Source of the DNA: Dysidea avara
Taxonomy: Eukaryota; Porifera; Demospongiae; Dictyoceratida; Dysideidae
Length of the DNA stretch: 64,000 bases
Direction of reading: 5' to 3'
Assembly (NCBI RefSeq): GCF_963678975.1
Contig: NC_089272.1
Coordinates: 47,016,032 to 47,080,031 of the forward strand
In this document: piece by piece, positions 12,801 to 21,493 of the stretch
How positions within the stretch are numbered: the first letter of the stretch is position 1
Layout: every line of letters begins with the position of its first letter
Program-made: the position numbers and the translations under genes
The notes under the pieces: model-generated
The model's input: the letters and a program-made list of their open reading frames with translations, nothing else
What the model was told of the DNA's origin: nothing
Database searches by the model: none

Positions 12801-15800
12801 AAATTGGATTCATATGTCATTTTAGCATTGCTGATCTTTGCTTGAAGCAGGTTTTGGGAGGTTACCAGCTTATTTTTATTGTATTCAGTAGAGTTGTTGT
12901 TAAATTTACGTCTAAGAGAGCGTAGACAGTTGATGTGGTGTCTAATGTCGGAATTGAACCACACGGGCTGACTATTAGGTTTAATTGTAGTTATGGGAAT
13001 AAAATGTGGTAGAGCATCTTTAATGGTGTTGCTAAGGTATGACCACACAAATTCAATATCTTCAGACATGAGACAAGGTGTGAAATCAGAGTTATATAAA
13101 AAGTAACACAGGTCATTGTAGTTACCTTTAGAGTAATTTAGAATTGGTATAGCCCTTTGGTCACTGTCATTGTACAATGATGAATGAGAGTCAAAGGTTA
13201 TGACAAAATGGTCTGATGGGATAGGTAAAGGAGGATCACGGTGTATTCTTAGATTCAAAATATTGTCAGGAGTATTGGTTAGGACTAGGTCAAGTATGTT
13301 ACCAGCTATATGAGTAGGTTCATCTATCATTTGAACAAGGTTAAGGTCAAATACAACGTCACAGAAATTTGATGAAAAGGGGGATTGACCACATAGGGAA
13401 TCCCAGTTGATATCTCCTAGATTGAAATCTCCCAGTAGAATTAAATGGCCAGTAAGATCCCTGAGGGTGTTAATGTAGCTCAGAAACTCTTGGCAATAAT
13501 CAACCGATGAATCAGGAGGAATATATCCTAAGCAATACACAGTTGGTAAAGTAGATCCAATACTGATAGTTAGCATCTCTAGGTTGGTAGGGGATTGTAA
13601 CACTTGATATGGTTTAGAAGATTTTACAGCAAACATTACTCCACCACCAAGAGTTTTGCGATCTTTCCGAATGATTGTATAGTTGTTAGGTAAAATTTCA
13701 TTATCAAATATTTTTTCAGATAACCAAGTCTCAGTTACTGCGATAATATCAGGAGAATTAGAGTATACATAGTTCTGAAACAAATCCATTTTATTGACTA
13801 TACTACGAGTGTTCATTAAACATACATGATCTAGTCACTTGGGCTGGTTACTGGTAGCGGATGAGGGATCAGGAGATGCTAAGGTTATTAATGGTGTTAG
13901 TTGGTCCATAAGTTGTGAGGCAGCGACAGGTTGGTCTGTAGGGGCTTGAGGTAGACTGGTAGGACAGGTCTGAAAGACAGAGTTTTTGACTTGGCCATAT
14001 AATTGGTTATTCACAACAGCATCTTTGTGAATAACCAATTATATGGCCAAGTCAAAAACTCTGTCTTTCAGACCTGTCCTACCAGTCTACCTCAAGCCCC
14101 TACAGACCAACCTGTCGCTGCCTCACAACTTATGGACCAACTAACACCATTAATAACCTTAGCATCTCCTGATCCCTCATCCGCTACCAGTAACCAGCCC
14201 AAGTGACTAGATCATGTATGTTTAATGAACATACTTTACAATACCTGCCTGCATAGCACCATTCTGTGAAGATCCACAGACTGTTCAGTGTCACCGTTAT
14301 CATAAACTAAATCACAGGAGCCATCACAGTGATAAGAGGTCACATTTGCTCTGTACCTCTAAACAAATAGACAGCATTCTATGAAAGAGTTTTCCAAAGA
14401 CTGAGGTCAGTGTAATGGGATGGAAGTTTTAGGGAGAGGTTGGGTCCCCTTTCTTATAAAGTAATATAGTTTTGCCTTGGCACCAACACTGGGGAGCAGA
14501 GTGCAAGTGTAATAGAATCTTGGAGTATAGGGTGGCCAAGAGTAGATGACAACTGGGTAGTTCCTCTGATGGAAGTAAGTAATGTTATCATTTCCTGCTG
14601 CAGATGATGATAAACACTTCTTCAAAGCACACTCAACTTCACGGGGACGGATTGGGGACATATCAAATAAACTCATGATTAGAAATTGCCCATAGTGCTA
14701 CTACAAAAATACAAGACATTCATGTAATCATCCAGCTAACCTTTACAGTTTATTCTCCCATTTTGTTCAGAAGGTTTTTTGACAATAGATCAAACTGCTA
14801 TTGTATGTAGCCTAACTTTGTGAAGTATATTACACTGTTAGTTTTGTTTATGGTGAGGTTAAAGAGTATAAAGCTGACTACCTGTATTTACATAATTTAC
14901 ATTATTCATCCTGCTGCAGGTCATTGCTTAAAGCAGCGGTGATATTTGTTCCTCTACTTGGAAGCACTTGGGTGTTTGGAATACTAGCTGTTAATGAAGA
15001 TACCGTTGTTTTTGCATGGCTGTTTACAGTGCTAAACTCTTTACAGGTGCAATTACTTTCACGTCGCACCATAGCATTAATATTCTATTGTTCACAGGGT
15101 CTGTTCATCTTGATTTTTGATGTAGTGAAAACTGAAAAGGTATAATACCTAGTGTAAAATGTGTCTACATAAGGGCTGTAACCAGAATTTCTCAAAGAGG
15201 GGTTGCACTCTGACATGGTAGGCAATTACAGCAGTGGGGTTTGCCCTTAGATGCTGACAAAAACTTCATTGAATTTGTGCACTGATGACTCTAATGAGCT
15301 ACCTGTAGTACTGAATGTGTGCTATTAGCTACTCCGACTCTCACAAGTTATGTATTACTTGAAAGCTGACATAAGTAACTGAATTAATTATTACAATTCG
15401 TTAGTTTACATTTAGCTAGTACAGGAGTGTCAAGATGCATTTAAACTGAAAATTATAATAATCATAATGATTGCAGTTAGTTGTTATTGTGTCCAGTCAC
15501 AATGCTTGGCATGTAGCTGTATACTCAGTATTCTCTGCATGCTCAGTAAAGGATGCTCCTTTTGGCACACAATGTACAGTGAATTCTGGCAGAAACTTCT
15601 CTATACTGTGAATTCCGGCTATATAATTGGTTATTGTTGCTATGCAAAGTACTATGATTGTGATTTTAGCTTTGTTACTGTTTTACAAATGCTCCTGTAA
15701 CAGCACTGAATTTATAGGACCTCTTATATGTGACCAGAATCTTGATCTGTCACTGTTAGTGATTGAAAAGTAATAATCCGTTGTACAGCACATTGGTGCC

Positions 15801-18800
15801 CCCAATGCTTGAAACAAAATAATTTGGCAAAATACATACAGGAAAGGAGAAACACAAAAAATATTAAATGTCCGGACAAATTGATTTATGTCTGCTCAAC
15901 TTTCATGCTGTTCTGACAGCATGTCAGCACATGTCTAAAACGTTATTTTGTGCACTGCAGATAAACACCTTTAATATATAACTTAGGAGTTCCAAAGGAG
16001 TTTAACCTTAACTGACATAGGGTTTCTTAGGTCTTATTTTAAAGCTGAGACCATAGTATGCAAATGACTGTTCTATTAGAGCACATATAATGGCTGTTGG
16101 TACATGTTACACGTGTTACCAACAGACCCTTGATGTGTTTACACCATAAAGTAATGAAACAAAACAAACAATATGATCTATTAAACGGTTTTCAGTAGAT
16201 TTTAAGACACAAAAGCTGGGCTTTACTCAAGTTCGAAAACTGAGGGTAGCTTTCAGTGACCTATAGCTCCACCACCTTGTACTCTCATCTGTCAGACTGC
16301 TAAGCAATTTTTAAAATTGGTTATTACATTCAGTTACACACTGCTTGCTGTGTTTACAGTATATGTGCATATGTTATTACATGTGTTTCTTTATGAGAAG
16401 CAAATGAAGCAGTCACCATATATTTATATATTACACAGTGCAAAAAATTACTAAGAAAGCAAAGCTACTACGTATATAGCTGCTACTTTCACTTATGCTA
16501 TCATTTTAATTTTTTTGATTCATACTTAAGTGCAATTTTATAGTCATTCATGTTTTGCTATGTATCATGCACCACAGTGTTTCTGGGACTAGATGTAATT
16601 TATTTTCTTGTTGTAGTTTTTAACATTTATCAAAACTAAATGGGACATGATTTCTTTTGGAACTCTAACATCACGTATACCAGTAAGTGGAAGCAATACA
16701 GTATACATGCATTTAACAATATTTCTTTTATAATTATGCAGGCTAAAAGTTTAAGTATGTCAAACCCAAGGAAGGAATCCACAAGTGAGCGATGGTATAT
16801 GTTGTATGTACACTAGTGTACCCATAGATATTTGCTGGTTTGCAGCACTCACTCCAAACAAAAAAATGTAGTTTATATGCATTCAATTCACAAACGCTTT
16901 ACAATAAAACTTAAGAAGTGCTGTGTGTTTACTGAATCTGAGTGTTTGCCTGTGTTCACTGTTTGTTGATTTATACCCAATACACAAACCTGAGTGATGT
17001 ACCATTAATTTAATGGCCTAGGAGTTGAACAAATAACTGAGTCCCACACACAATACCAAATCATTGCCTGAAAGTTGGACATGATACTGGATTCATTTAA
17101 TTGACATCTAGTAGCATTAACATTTTATGAAATTTCAATTATTTTGATATAGTTCATTCATATTTGAACTCACCTGAGTCTTCATTTCTTAATTTTTACT
17201 CAGGCAAACTATAGTGTTTACTAAATAAATAAAAAGAAAAAAAGTAGGAAGACTAAAAAGTTGGGAAAAGTAAATGAAACAAGGGAGTGAAACAAGAGAG
17301 GAAGCTAATACGTGCACATACAGTGTATACTAGTAGACATTATTTTTAATCCCTATACTTCAGTCTATAACCATGACTGATATTAGGGATTAAATTTCCA
17401 GTATATCTGCAGGTATTGGTGACCTCTTTTGTTTCACTACACTTTTATCTATTCCCTTGTTTCATTACTTTTTTGATCCCTAATTCAAATTTAAAATTTC
17501 TAATTGTTCCTTCTACTTGTTTGTTTACTATTTGTAACATAATTGTGACTAGGCCTCAGGGAATTATGCTTCATCATTATTCTATTTTGAATTTCTCCAA
17601 AAAAGTTCTCATTATGCTCTAATTATTCCCAAAATGATTTTATTCTCAAAATTATTCCAAATTATTAACTTTTAATGTTTAGCAAGATTTTTGAGCAGTT
17701 CCATCAGACAAGAAAGTTATCTTTAGTTGGCAAGATCCTTAGTCACTACTGCAATAGATTGAAGGTTATTCCATTGACTGTTCTATTAGAGTAGGTGACT
17801 GCTGTATTAGAGTATCTCAATCTCAACTTACGTGAATTCGTATCATTATGCCAAAATTGCTTCAAAATGCCAGAATAATTCCTAATTCTTTTATCTCATC
17901 ATTATGCTGAAAATTGTGCAAGCATAATTCCCGAACACCTAATTATGACTTGATTTTGGAAAGCTATCTAAATCACACATTAGAAGTTTTGAGATATATG
18001 GTTTTAAGAATTTCAGCCAGTATAACTTGCCTAGGAAACTAAGCAGATGTGTGAAATATTTATACAAGAAATACATCAATTTATTACTCTGTTCCCAGAC
18101 CTATTTCTTCAGTGGTGGCACTGTTTGATTACAAATTATAACCCCCTCAGAAGATTCTGGTCATACCATTTTGCTTTGAAAAACCGACAACTTTTGTTGT
18201 ATGCTATTTGATGCTTACTGACTTCTAAGGTGCACTAAGAAGCCTATTGTGACATGTGATACAGAACGCATTGTGCACTTTTTGACTTTGCAGTATCAAC
18301 ACTTCTGACTCAGTGGCAGATTCAACTGAAACACACATGTACGCATGTCCATTTAATATTCGTTGTGTGTGATAAAATCACCAAGAGTTATACATAGTGT
18401 ATTATATTATGAATTTTCTACTGGCGAAACTTCATACTTTTGCCTTTGAAATCACCATTATGGCATTCAAAGGCAGGTAGTGACCTTTTTTGGTCTTCAA
18501 CTTACAAATACGTAGGCCGAGTTGAGTGAAACCTGAAATCTTGTCTGAAACTTTCTAGATCCGCCACTGTGACTGCTTAGAAGTTGTTACTTAACACACG
18601 ACAAAAGTTGTCAAATTTTCAGAACAAAATGGTATGGGCAGATGACCAGACCCTTTCCGAGGGGGGAACTCATAATCTGTAATTACTAAGCGCCACCCCT
18701 GAGGAAACAAGTCTGGGAACGAGACTATCAATTCAGACCATCTCCAGTACTTGTAGCTGCTTGCAGAATTTCCCACCAAATAAGATTGAAGTCCAAACAC

Positions 18801-20939
18801 GAGATTATGGGGCTGTACTGGCAACTGTATAAGGCCATCCACCCATTCATCTCTTAAAGTCAGGTCCTTTACAAGGCCAAAGACTGCCATTCGAGCCTGC
18901 CACACCACCCAGAAAATCCATCTATTAAAACCGGCCTCGATTGGTTTGAGTAAATGCTGAGAGTCAAAACCAATAGTATAGTAGTGCTGCAATCCACTGA
19001 TACTGTTAGTTTGATTTCCCCCGATGTGCAATTTGGATCAGTGTTGGATGGAGAACCTGGGCATACAATGCATCAAAAGGAAGAAAGGTGTCTAACACAC
19101 CATACACACCCTTCTTTAGTTTTACAGTTTTCAGTAAGTTGTAGTCTTCAACTCGTGAGTTTTTCAGTGTTGTCGGGGCCTCCATCCGTGAGCCAGAGCA
19201 GAACCAACCTTGATGGAGAAACAAGACAGACCAACTGGTAGCATTCCACCTGTCCACCAATTAAGATAACAAAAGATGAGGACACAGCAGCAGGTGAGTC
19301 AAGTTCATTATGTATTTCTTGTGACCAATCAATTGAAGATAATGGTTTGCTGTGTGAATTTTGCTATCAATGGAGAACAAGGTGGAGAAGTATATGGATT
19401 TTACAATTTAGCTTCAGTGTATATGGGGTACTACTATTGAAACAATATCACTTATTTTTGGAGCACTTGGGACAATATCCAACACTCTCATTACACACAT
19501 GGCCAGCTTACCAGTGAAGGATCTTAATGTCCACCAGCTACAGAAGACTGTAATTTTGAGAACAGCTACAATGATCAGAAGACATCTAAGTCTCCCAGGT
19601 TCAAGTTGAACTCAAGACTTTGCTGTTACATCCCATTATTGTATGTATATGGTGTTAATTTCTAGAATAATAGTGATGCTGCAAGCTCCGCTAACCAGCA
19701 TCACTCGCAGGAACCTGCTGACATACAAGCTAACCAAAGCTTTACAAGTGTATATGTTTGCATATGTCACTGTGAGTTTCATCACTAATGATAATAACAT
19801 TTTTTGGCCAGAAATCCCAATTCTTCATGATTTCTAATATGAACCTCTATACTGTTGTTCATGATATGTATTTATACTCACAAAAACGTTAATACCTAAG
19901 ATTGATGTGTGTTAACTGAATGTATGAGTGTTTGCCTGAGTAGCAAGAGATAAAGACCCAGGTGAATTAAAATATGAACATACAGTAAAATAATGTTAAT
20001 GCTACTACATGTTAAATAAAAGCATTCAGTATCATAAATTATCTATCAGGTAACGATTCGGTATATATATAAGTGTGGCGGTTCATTCCCTTTTCAACTC
20101 CTATAGGTTATCAAATGGTATACATCATTCAGGTTTGTCTTTTGTAATAATTCCTCTGGTACCAAACTGAATAAAAAAGCTTTGACAAACTTTTTAAGTG
20201 ATAATGATCAAAGATTCAAAATATTCTAATAAAGCATTCAGACAATTTAACTTATTTAAATAGAACAGTCACTTAGCTACAGCTGAAACTTGTCAAAACT
20301 TCCTTAGTATACTCTTGAATATAGCTACACATTGTGAAGTTCTTTATAAAGACTGTATGCATGTAGGTGCTTGTTTACACATGTTTAATCACAATAGCAT
20401 ACACATATATATTGTAAATTTATTGTATTCAACAGCAAGTGGGACTAATCAAAATCAAGACATCAATTCTTGTGATTTGATTTGTCATGTTGAGTTTACT
20501 GGCCACATTGATTACAATGAAGATGCTATTGCAAATTACAAAAATTATACCAAACGTGTAGATTCAACAGTTCCTGTTGATCATACAGAATGTGGTGATC
20601 AGCTTGACATGCAGAAAGTGGTACAGATTGATTTACCAGCGGAAAAAAATAAGCCAAAAGATTACACTACTGCTGTTGACAATGTATTGATTAACCCTGC
20701 AAGTTTTATTCCTCTAATGCAAGTACAATCGCCAGTTGGTTGTAAGTACAAAAGTCATTATCGTTACATAATAGTAATACTGCATTATTTGTATATTTCA
20801 TGTAGCAAATACTGTCAGTTTTCTTGTTGGCTGCAAGACTGACACAGCATGCACTCAAGATGAAAGCTCTCCAGAATTTCATTTTGTATCAACATTACAA
20901 CATAATCACGAAAAAATTACAAAAGAAAGTAACCCTTGA
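3294..20939 (+). CDS. Adhesion G-protein-coupled receptor (3' part of gene)
   Basis: Exons read in consistent phase: 3294-3345, 3397-3499, 3650-3702, 3755-3887, 4315-4406, 4458-4569, 5082-5238, 5293-5359, 7754-7820, 7879-7976, 14920-15046, 15098-15139, 16617-16682, 16742-16794, about 20436/20440-20741 and 20806-20939 (stop TGA). The product is a class B2 receptor of the plasma membrane: end of a GAIN domain, GPS motif with HLT cleavage triad, seven membrane segments with the family signatures FVHLNLSIAL (TM2), CWIS...GAIWAFVGP (ECL2/TM5) and LLGSTWVFG (TM6), then a roughly 200-residue cytoplasmic tail. Upstream ectodomain exons were not found and may lie left of the window or be unrecognised at 2.9-3.3 kb. 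All 7TM junctions keep frame, so it looks functional. Ligand and coupling cannot be inferred. Confidence 0.85.
4315..5359 (+). CDS. GPCR exons: TM1 to TM4 and start of ECL2
   Basis: Exon 4315-4406 is TM1 (SIVSYIGCAISIVCLLIAV). Exon 4458-4569 is TM2 with the conserved HLNLSIALLLG. Exon 5082-5238 holds TM3 (HYFFMAAFSWMLCEGI, with the family W-M-x-x-E-G signature) and the start of TM4. Exon 5293-5359 completes TM4 and leads into ECL2. The splits are AG|GT-bordered and the frames join (for example AG + A gives the Arg before CWIS). The 4.57-5.08 kb intron shows no recognisable feature. Confidence 0.85.
5360..7753 (+). other. GPCR intron with repeat debris
   Basis: 2.4-kb intron between the ECL2 exon and the TM5 exon. 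It contains a near-palindrome at 6,929-6,952 (GTGTACTTTA facing TAAAGTACAC), a block of GCACTC/GCAGGCT repeats at 6,960-7,150 and an inverted repeat at about 7,488-7,650 (AAAGCATTGCC facing AGCAATGCTTT). No exon with credible coding content was found. Confidence 0.6.
7754..7976 (+). CDS. GPCR exons: TM5 and cytoplasmic loop 3
   Basis: Exon 7754-7820 gives CWISEENGAIWAFVGPMLL, the ECL2-TM5 signature of adhesion receptors; its Cys is the usual disulfide partner of TM3. Exon 7879-7976 finishes TM5 and encodes a basic loop (KGQRHSMTAEKIAKLNVVK) before TM6. The donor GTAAGT at 7977 opens the 6.9-kb intron filled by retroelements. Confidence 0.85.
8200..8640 (+). mobile_element. Diverged relative of the hAT MITE family
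   Basis: 8,340-8,640 aligns by eye with the left half and centre of the 31,876-32,320 MITE: GTTATGCTATGCTGCACT, CTCAAATTATGCTCAAT, then CTCTAACAGAACAATCA and GACTGTTCCATTAGAGT around TTTCTGTGATA. The ends are eroded. The motif copies here carry substitutions absent from the younger copies, so it looks old. Confidence 0.6.
8641..10060. other. Intronic stretch, no gene recognised
   Basis: AT-rich GPCR intron sequence. Open frames are below 70 codons with no recognisable domain and no credible exon structure. Some of it may be old transposon sequence, but I could not assign it. Confidence 0.5.
10068..10780 (-). pseudogene. R2-type LINE, C-terminal fragment with restriction-like endonuclease
   Basis: Two overlapping minus-strand frames (10,453-10,780 and 10,068-10,637) together give the C-terminus of a non-LTR retrotransposon of the type with a restriction-like endonuclease. 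The first carries DTLPTPMNLARR and a Cys/His cluster (CALC...HILTGC...GRFTWIHDSVL). The second carries RPDLVLV...FELAIP followed by a basic segment, the layout of a PD-(D/E)XK core. One frameshift separates them near 10,540. The upstream reverse-transcriptase part is missing here because a second LINE inserted at about 10,782; a matching piece lies beyond it at 14.2-14.7 kb. The assignment to the R2/NeSL/Hero group rests on domain order only. Confidence 0.65.
10991..13816 (-). CDS. LINE ORF2: APE endonuclease and reverse transcriptase, 941 aa
   Basis: Intact ORF. Residues about 1-215 form an apurinic-type endonuclease: NTRSIVNK at the start, TETWL near residue 30, LLGDFNLGDINW near 128 and a SDHFVI catalytic His motif near 205. 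Residues about 440-700 are the reverse transcriptase: GPDGIPP, NNYRPISLLS, LDITKAFDTISH (catalytic Asp), SGVPQGSILGPLLF and the active-site FVDD near residue 640, where most relatives have YADD. The C-terminus holds a Cys motif (CPCGNC). It nicks target DNA and copies the LINE RNA by target-primed reverse transcription. The chosen ATG at 13,816 removes the first endonuclease strand; the codons just upstream (LDHVCL) fit that strand and follow an in-frame TGA at 13,835-13,837. Confidence 0.95.
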   Translation of the reverse strand: MNTRSIVNKMDLFQNYVYSNSPDIIAVTETWLSEKIFDNEILPNNYTIIRKDRKTLGGGVMFAVKSSKPYQVLQSPTNLEMLTISIGSTLPTVYCLGYIPPDSSVDYCQEFLSYINTLRDLTGHLILLGDFNLGDINWDSLCGQSPFSSNFCDVVFDLNLVQMIDEPTHIAGNILDLVLTNTPDNILNLRIHRDPPLPIPSDHFVITFDSHSSLYNDSDQRAIPILNYSKGNYNDLCYFLYNSDFTPCLMSEDIEFVWSYLSNTIKDALPHFIPITTIKPNSQPVWFNSDIRHHINCLRSLRRKFNNNSTEYNKNKLVTSQNLLQAKISNAKMTYESNLVTTSDNSKIYKYIRGFTKSKSIPSTMYHNSTTFDCDNDKANAFNNYFYSIFNNTSTDLPPSFNSYCPASLCHITITEADVYEALVSLDTSKAMGPDGIPPILLSKCASVLYKPLHYLFNLTLKFGYLPCEWKVHKIIPVFKSGDPTHINNYRPISLLSNTSKVLERILHDKIIGHVTSRINPAQFGFIRNHSSVQQLLLVLSDIFTSRHQLDIIYLDITKAFDTISHSHLLHKLRMFDIGGELWSWFLAYVTNRSQFVSINGCNSNLLPVESGVPQGSILGPLLFIIYMNDISCAITYSKIFLFVDDTKCFKHIKVPSDMQLLQQDLNCLSNWSTTSLLSFHSSKSTHLSFKCKFTSTYNINGNPINTSHLHKDLGVLISDNLNWNEHHDYILKKAYKTLGLVHRTFCKTIVPSVTLKLYISLVRSQLLYCAPVWRPHLLKDISKIEQLQRRATKYILQDFSSDYKTRLTKLNLLPLMYIFEISDIIFFVNSLKHPTPSFNINLYISFSHSTTRSNSVKLHHNISFTNKERHFYFNRICRLWNSLPIIDISLPIETIKRRIKSFLWNHFITNFNSTDPHKYHYLCPCGNCVSNHLVMNFDLL
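13811..14230. repeat. Perfect 206-bp inverted duplication of the LINE 5' end
   Basis: Left arm 13,811-14,016 and right arm 14,025-14,230 are reverse complements with no mismatch seen, around an 8-base spacer and an axis at 14,020.5. The arm begins in the ORF2 start region and covers the ORF1-like segment. The identity implies recent origin or gene conversion. Confidence 0.95.
13835..14020 (-). CDS. LINE ORF1-like C-terminal segment
   Basis: Minus-strand frame ending with TGA at 13,835-13,837. It lies in the same frame as ORF2 and is separated from it by that stop and six codons. The sequence is rich in Pro, Thr, Ser and Gln (QTCPTSLPQAPTDQPVAA) with no visible zinc knuckle, so it is probably the linker end of an ORF1 protein whose body is lost. 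The stop context is AAG-TGA-CTA-G. A mirror copy is readable on the plus strand at 14,025-14,206. Confidence 0.6.
   Translation of the reverse strand, partial: AVVNNQLYGQVKNSVFQTCPTSLPQAPTDQPVAASQLMDQLTPLITLASPDPSSATSNQPK
14240..14676 (-). pseudogene. Reverse-transcriptase fragment, 5' partner of the R2-type remnant
   Basis: The minus-strand frame at 14,407-14,676 starts IRPREVECALKKCLSSSAAG followed by NDNITY, which matches the N-terminal RT motif (S-A-x-G-x-D-x-I-x-Y) of LINE polymerases. Beyond about residue 45 the match jumps frame at least twice, so the piece is decayed. Orientation and order fit it being the upstream half of the element whose C-terminus lies at 10.07-10.78 kb. Confidence 0.55.
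14920..15139 (+). CDS. GPCR exons: TM6 and TM7
   Basis: Exon 14920-15046 completes the Lys codon from 7976 and encodes KAAVIFVPLLGSTWVFGILA, the TM6 signature, then the start of TM7 (FAWLFTVLNSLQ). Exon 15098-15139 encodes GLFILIFDVVKTEK, the TM7 end. The N-S-L-Q-G-L-F-I string matches the family consensus. Joining across the 6.9-kb retroelement-filled intron keeps the frame. Confidence 0.85.
15140..16616 (+). other. GPCR intron, one motif copy
   Basis: No coding exon recognised. It contains TGACTGTTCTATTAGAG at 16,067-16,083, a copy of the dispersed 18-nt motif, and a hairpin (GTTGGTACATG...GTGTTACCAAC) at about 16,094-16,125. Confidence 0.5.
16617..20939 (+). CDS. GPCR cytoplasmic-tail exons and stop
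   Basis: Exons 16617-16682 (FLTFIKTKWDMISFGTLTS) and 16742-16794 (AKSLSMSNPRKESTSER) continue the tail. A long exon ending at 20741 (from 20436 or 20440) carries an acidic, Asn/Asp-rich segment (YNEDAIANYKNYTKRVD; VDHTECGDQLDMQKVV). The last exon, 20806-20939, ends ...HEKITKESNP and TGA. The phase out of 16794 requires either the NAGNAG-like acceptor at 20440 or an additional exon; a candidate at 18294-18338 lies inside a transposon. The tail has Ser/Thr clusters but no recognisable PDZ ligand. Confidence 0.65.
17258..17480. repeat. Inverted repeat (GAAACAAGGGAGTGAAACAA family)
   Basis: AAAGTAAATGAAACAAGGGA and AGTGAAACAAGAGAGG (about 17,268-17,305) face CCTCTTTTGTTTCACTACAC and CCCTTGTTTCATTACTTTT (about 17,420-17,472). 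The layout resembles the 45.87-46.14 kb element. It is intronic in the GPCR. Confidence 0.55.
17552..17940. mobile_element. Old MITE, hAT-like relative
   Basis: Ends GGAATTATGCTTCATCATTA and ATCATTATGCTGAAAATTG...GCATAATTCCC are inverted relatives of the ATTATGCT-rich MITEs at 31.9 and 55.0 kb. The centre carries two copies of the dispersed motif (TTGACTGTTCTATTAGAGTA and GACTGCTGTATTAGAGTATC). Confidence 0.5.
18091..18720. mobile_element. 630-bp element with inverted ends
   Basis: Ends GTTCCCAGAC and GTCTGGGAAC are perfect inverted repeats and continue imperfectly (CTATTTCTTCAGTGGTGGC against GCGCCACCCCTGAGGAAACA). A subterminal block, CATACCATTTTGCTTTGAAA, also recurs inverted. The centre (18,350-18,560) is related, in opposite orientation, to 56,745-56,950 (AAAGGCAGGTAGTGACC; CTAGATCCGCC). 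No transposase was seen. It lies in a GPCR tail intron. Confidence 0.6.
18780..19060. repeat. Dispersed repeat shared with 63.37-63.60 kb
   Basis: Blocks such as GGCCATCCACC, TTTACAAGGCCAAAGACTGC and GTTAGTTTGATTTCC occur in the same order and orientation at 63,370-63,600 with about 80% identity by eye. The open frames across it are not conserved between the two copies, so it is treated as a non-coding repeat. Confidence 0.6.
19270..19625 (+). pseudogene. LINE polymerase C-terminal remnant
   Basis: A plus-strand stretch with frame breaks gives a Cys pair motif (CISCDQSIEDNGLLCEFCYQW) and, from about 19,425, TTIETISLIFGALGTISNTL followed by LQKTVILRTATMIRRHL. The second part matches the usual C-terminal tail of many animal LINE polymerases (I-I-P-I-x-x-G-A-L-G ... 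L-Q-K-x-x-L-L-G-T-A-x-I-L-R-K). Stops and at least one frameshift make it dead. It lies in the GPCR tail intron. Confidence 0.5.
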
Positions 20940-21174
20940 CTTCTTTATGGTCACTCATAAGTAGTTTGTTTATTTATAACAAGATAGTGACATACATGTA
21001 GAGTGACTTTGTAATGACGTTTTGTATTATCAAGGGGAGTCACTCTCAGTATATGATATGTAGCTATGCAGTGTAATAATGCATTTAGAATGCCACACTA
21101 TTAATTTGCGTACACTTAAAGTATTGTAATATTGTTCATGTATATAAAACAGAGCTGCGATGCGCACTTTTAAG

Positions 21175-21493
21175 TAGGGCTGAAACAATATGGATTTTTA
21201 GTATTTGAGTCCTCTCTAATATTAACAATTGAGTATATAATTATGTATACCCACAAATATTTGCAACTATATCATATTCCTGATCATAAATGCACTCCAT
21301 TAAAGTGCCCATGCAGTAAATGATCAAGCAAAGTGCTTCAATCAAACTCAACAGCATCTTTGCCAGATAGCAAACGAATCATGTGAGCTGATAAATATTA
21401 GATCACATGATCTTAACAAGTACTCAAGTGCCAATTTTACTATCCAAGTACTAAAAAGATACTCAAGTATTTGCAGTATTAGTTTTAGCCCTA
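21175..21493. mobile_element. hAT MITE with 8-bp target duplication
   Basis: Starts TAGGGCTGAAACAATA and ends TATTAGTTTTAGCCCTA, a classic hAT terminus. The flanks CTTTTAAG (21,167-21,174) and ATTTTAAG (21,494-21,501) match at 7 of 8 positions. The element is 319 bp with no ORF. It inserted just 3' of the GPCR stop codon. Confidence 0.8.

Larger units (their letters stand above)
10783..14020 (-). mobile_element. Jockey/CR1-type LINE, nearly full length
   Basis: Minus-strand non-LTR element. Its 3' end is a short (TAAA)n tail (10,783-10,807 on the plus strand), as in CR1/Jockey-like LINEs, preceded by about 180 bp of 3' UTR. It contains the 3' end of an ORF1-like frame (13,835-14,020) and an uninterrupted ORF2 (10,991-13,816). 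The 5' end is not a normal truncation: the first 206 bp are repeated in inverted orientation (14,025-14,230). It sits in an R2-type LINE remnant inside a GPCR intron. With no lesion in 941 codons it must be young. A possible flanking duplication GCATAGCA (10,759 and 14,252) is weak. Confidence 0.9.

Noticed and set aside
14003..14206. Independent plus-strand gene of 67 codons
   Set aside because: It is the inverted copy of the LINE ORF1-like segment.
10759..14259. GCATAGCA as a LINE target duplication
   Set aside because: The two 8-bp matches are not adjacent to the defined element ends (16-20 bp away on each side), so this is not convincing.
18591..19031. 146-codon minus-strand gene
   Set aside because: It overlaps the end of a transposon and a dispersed repeat (also at 63.4-63.6 kb), and the frame is not conserved in the second copy.
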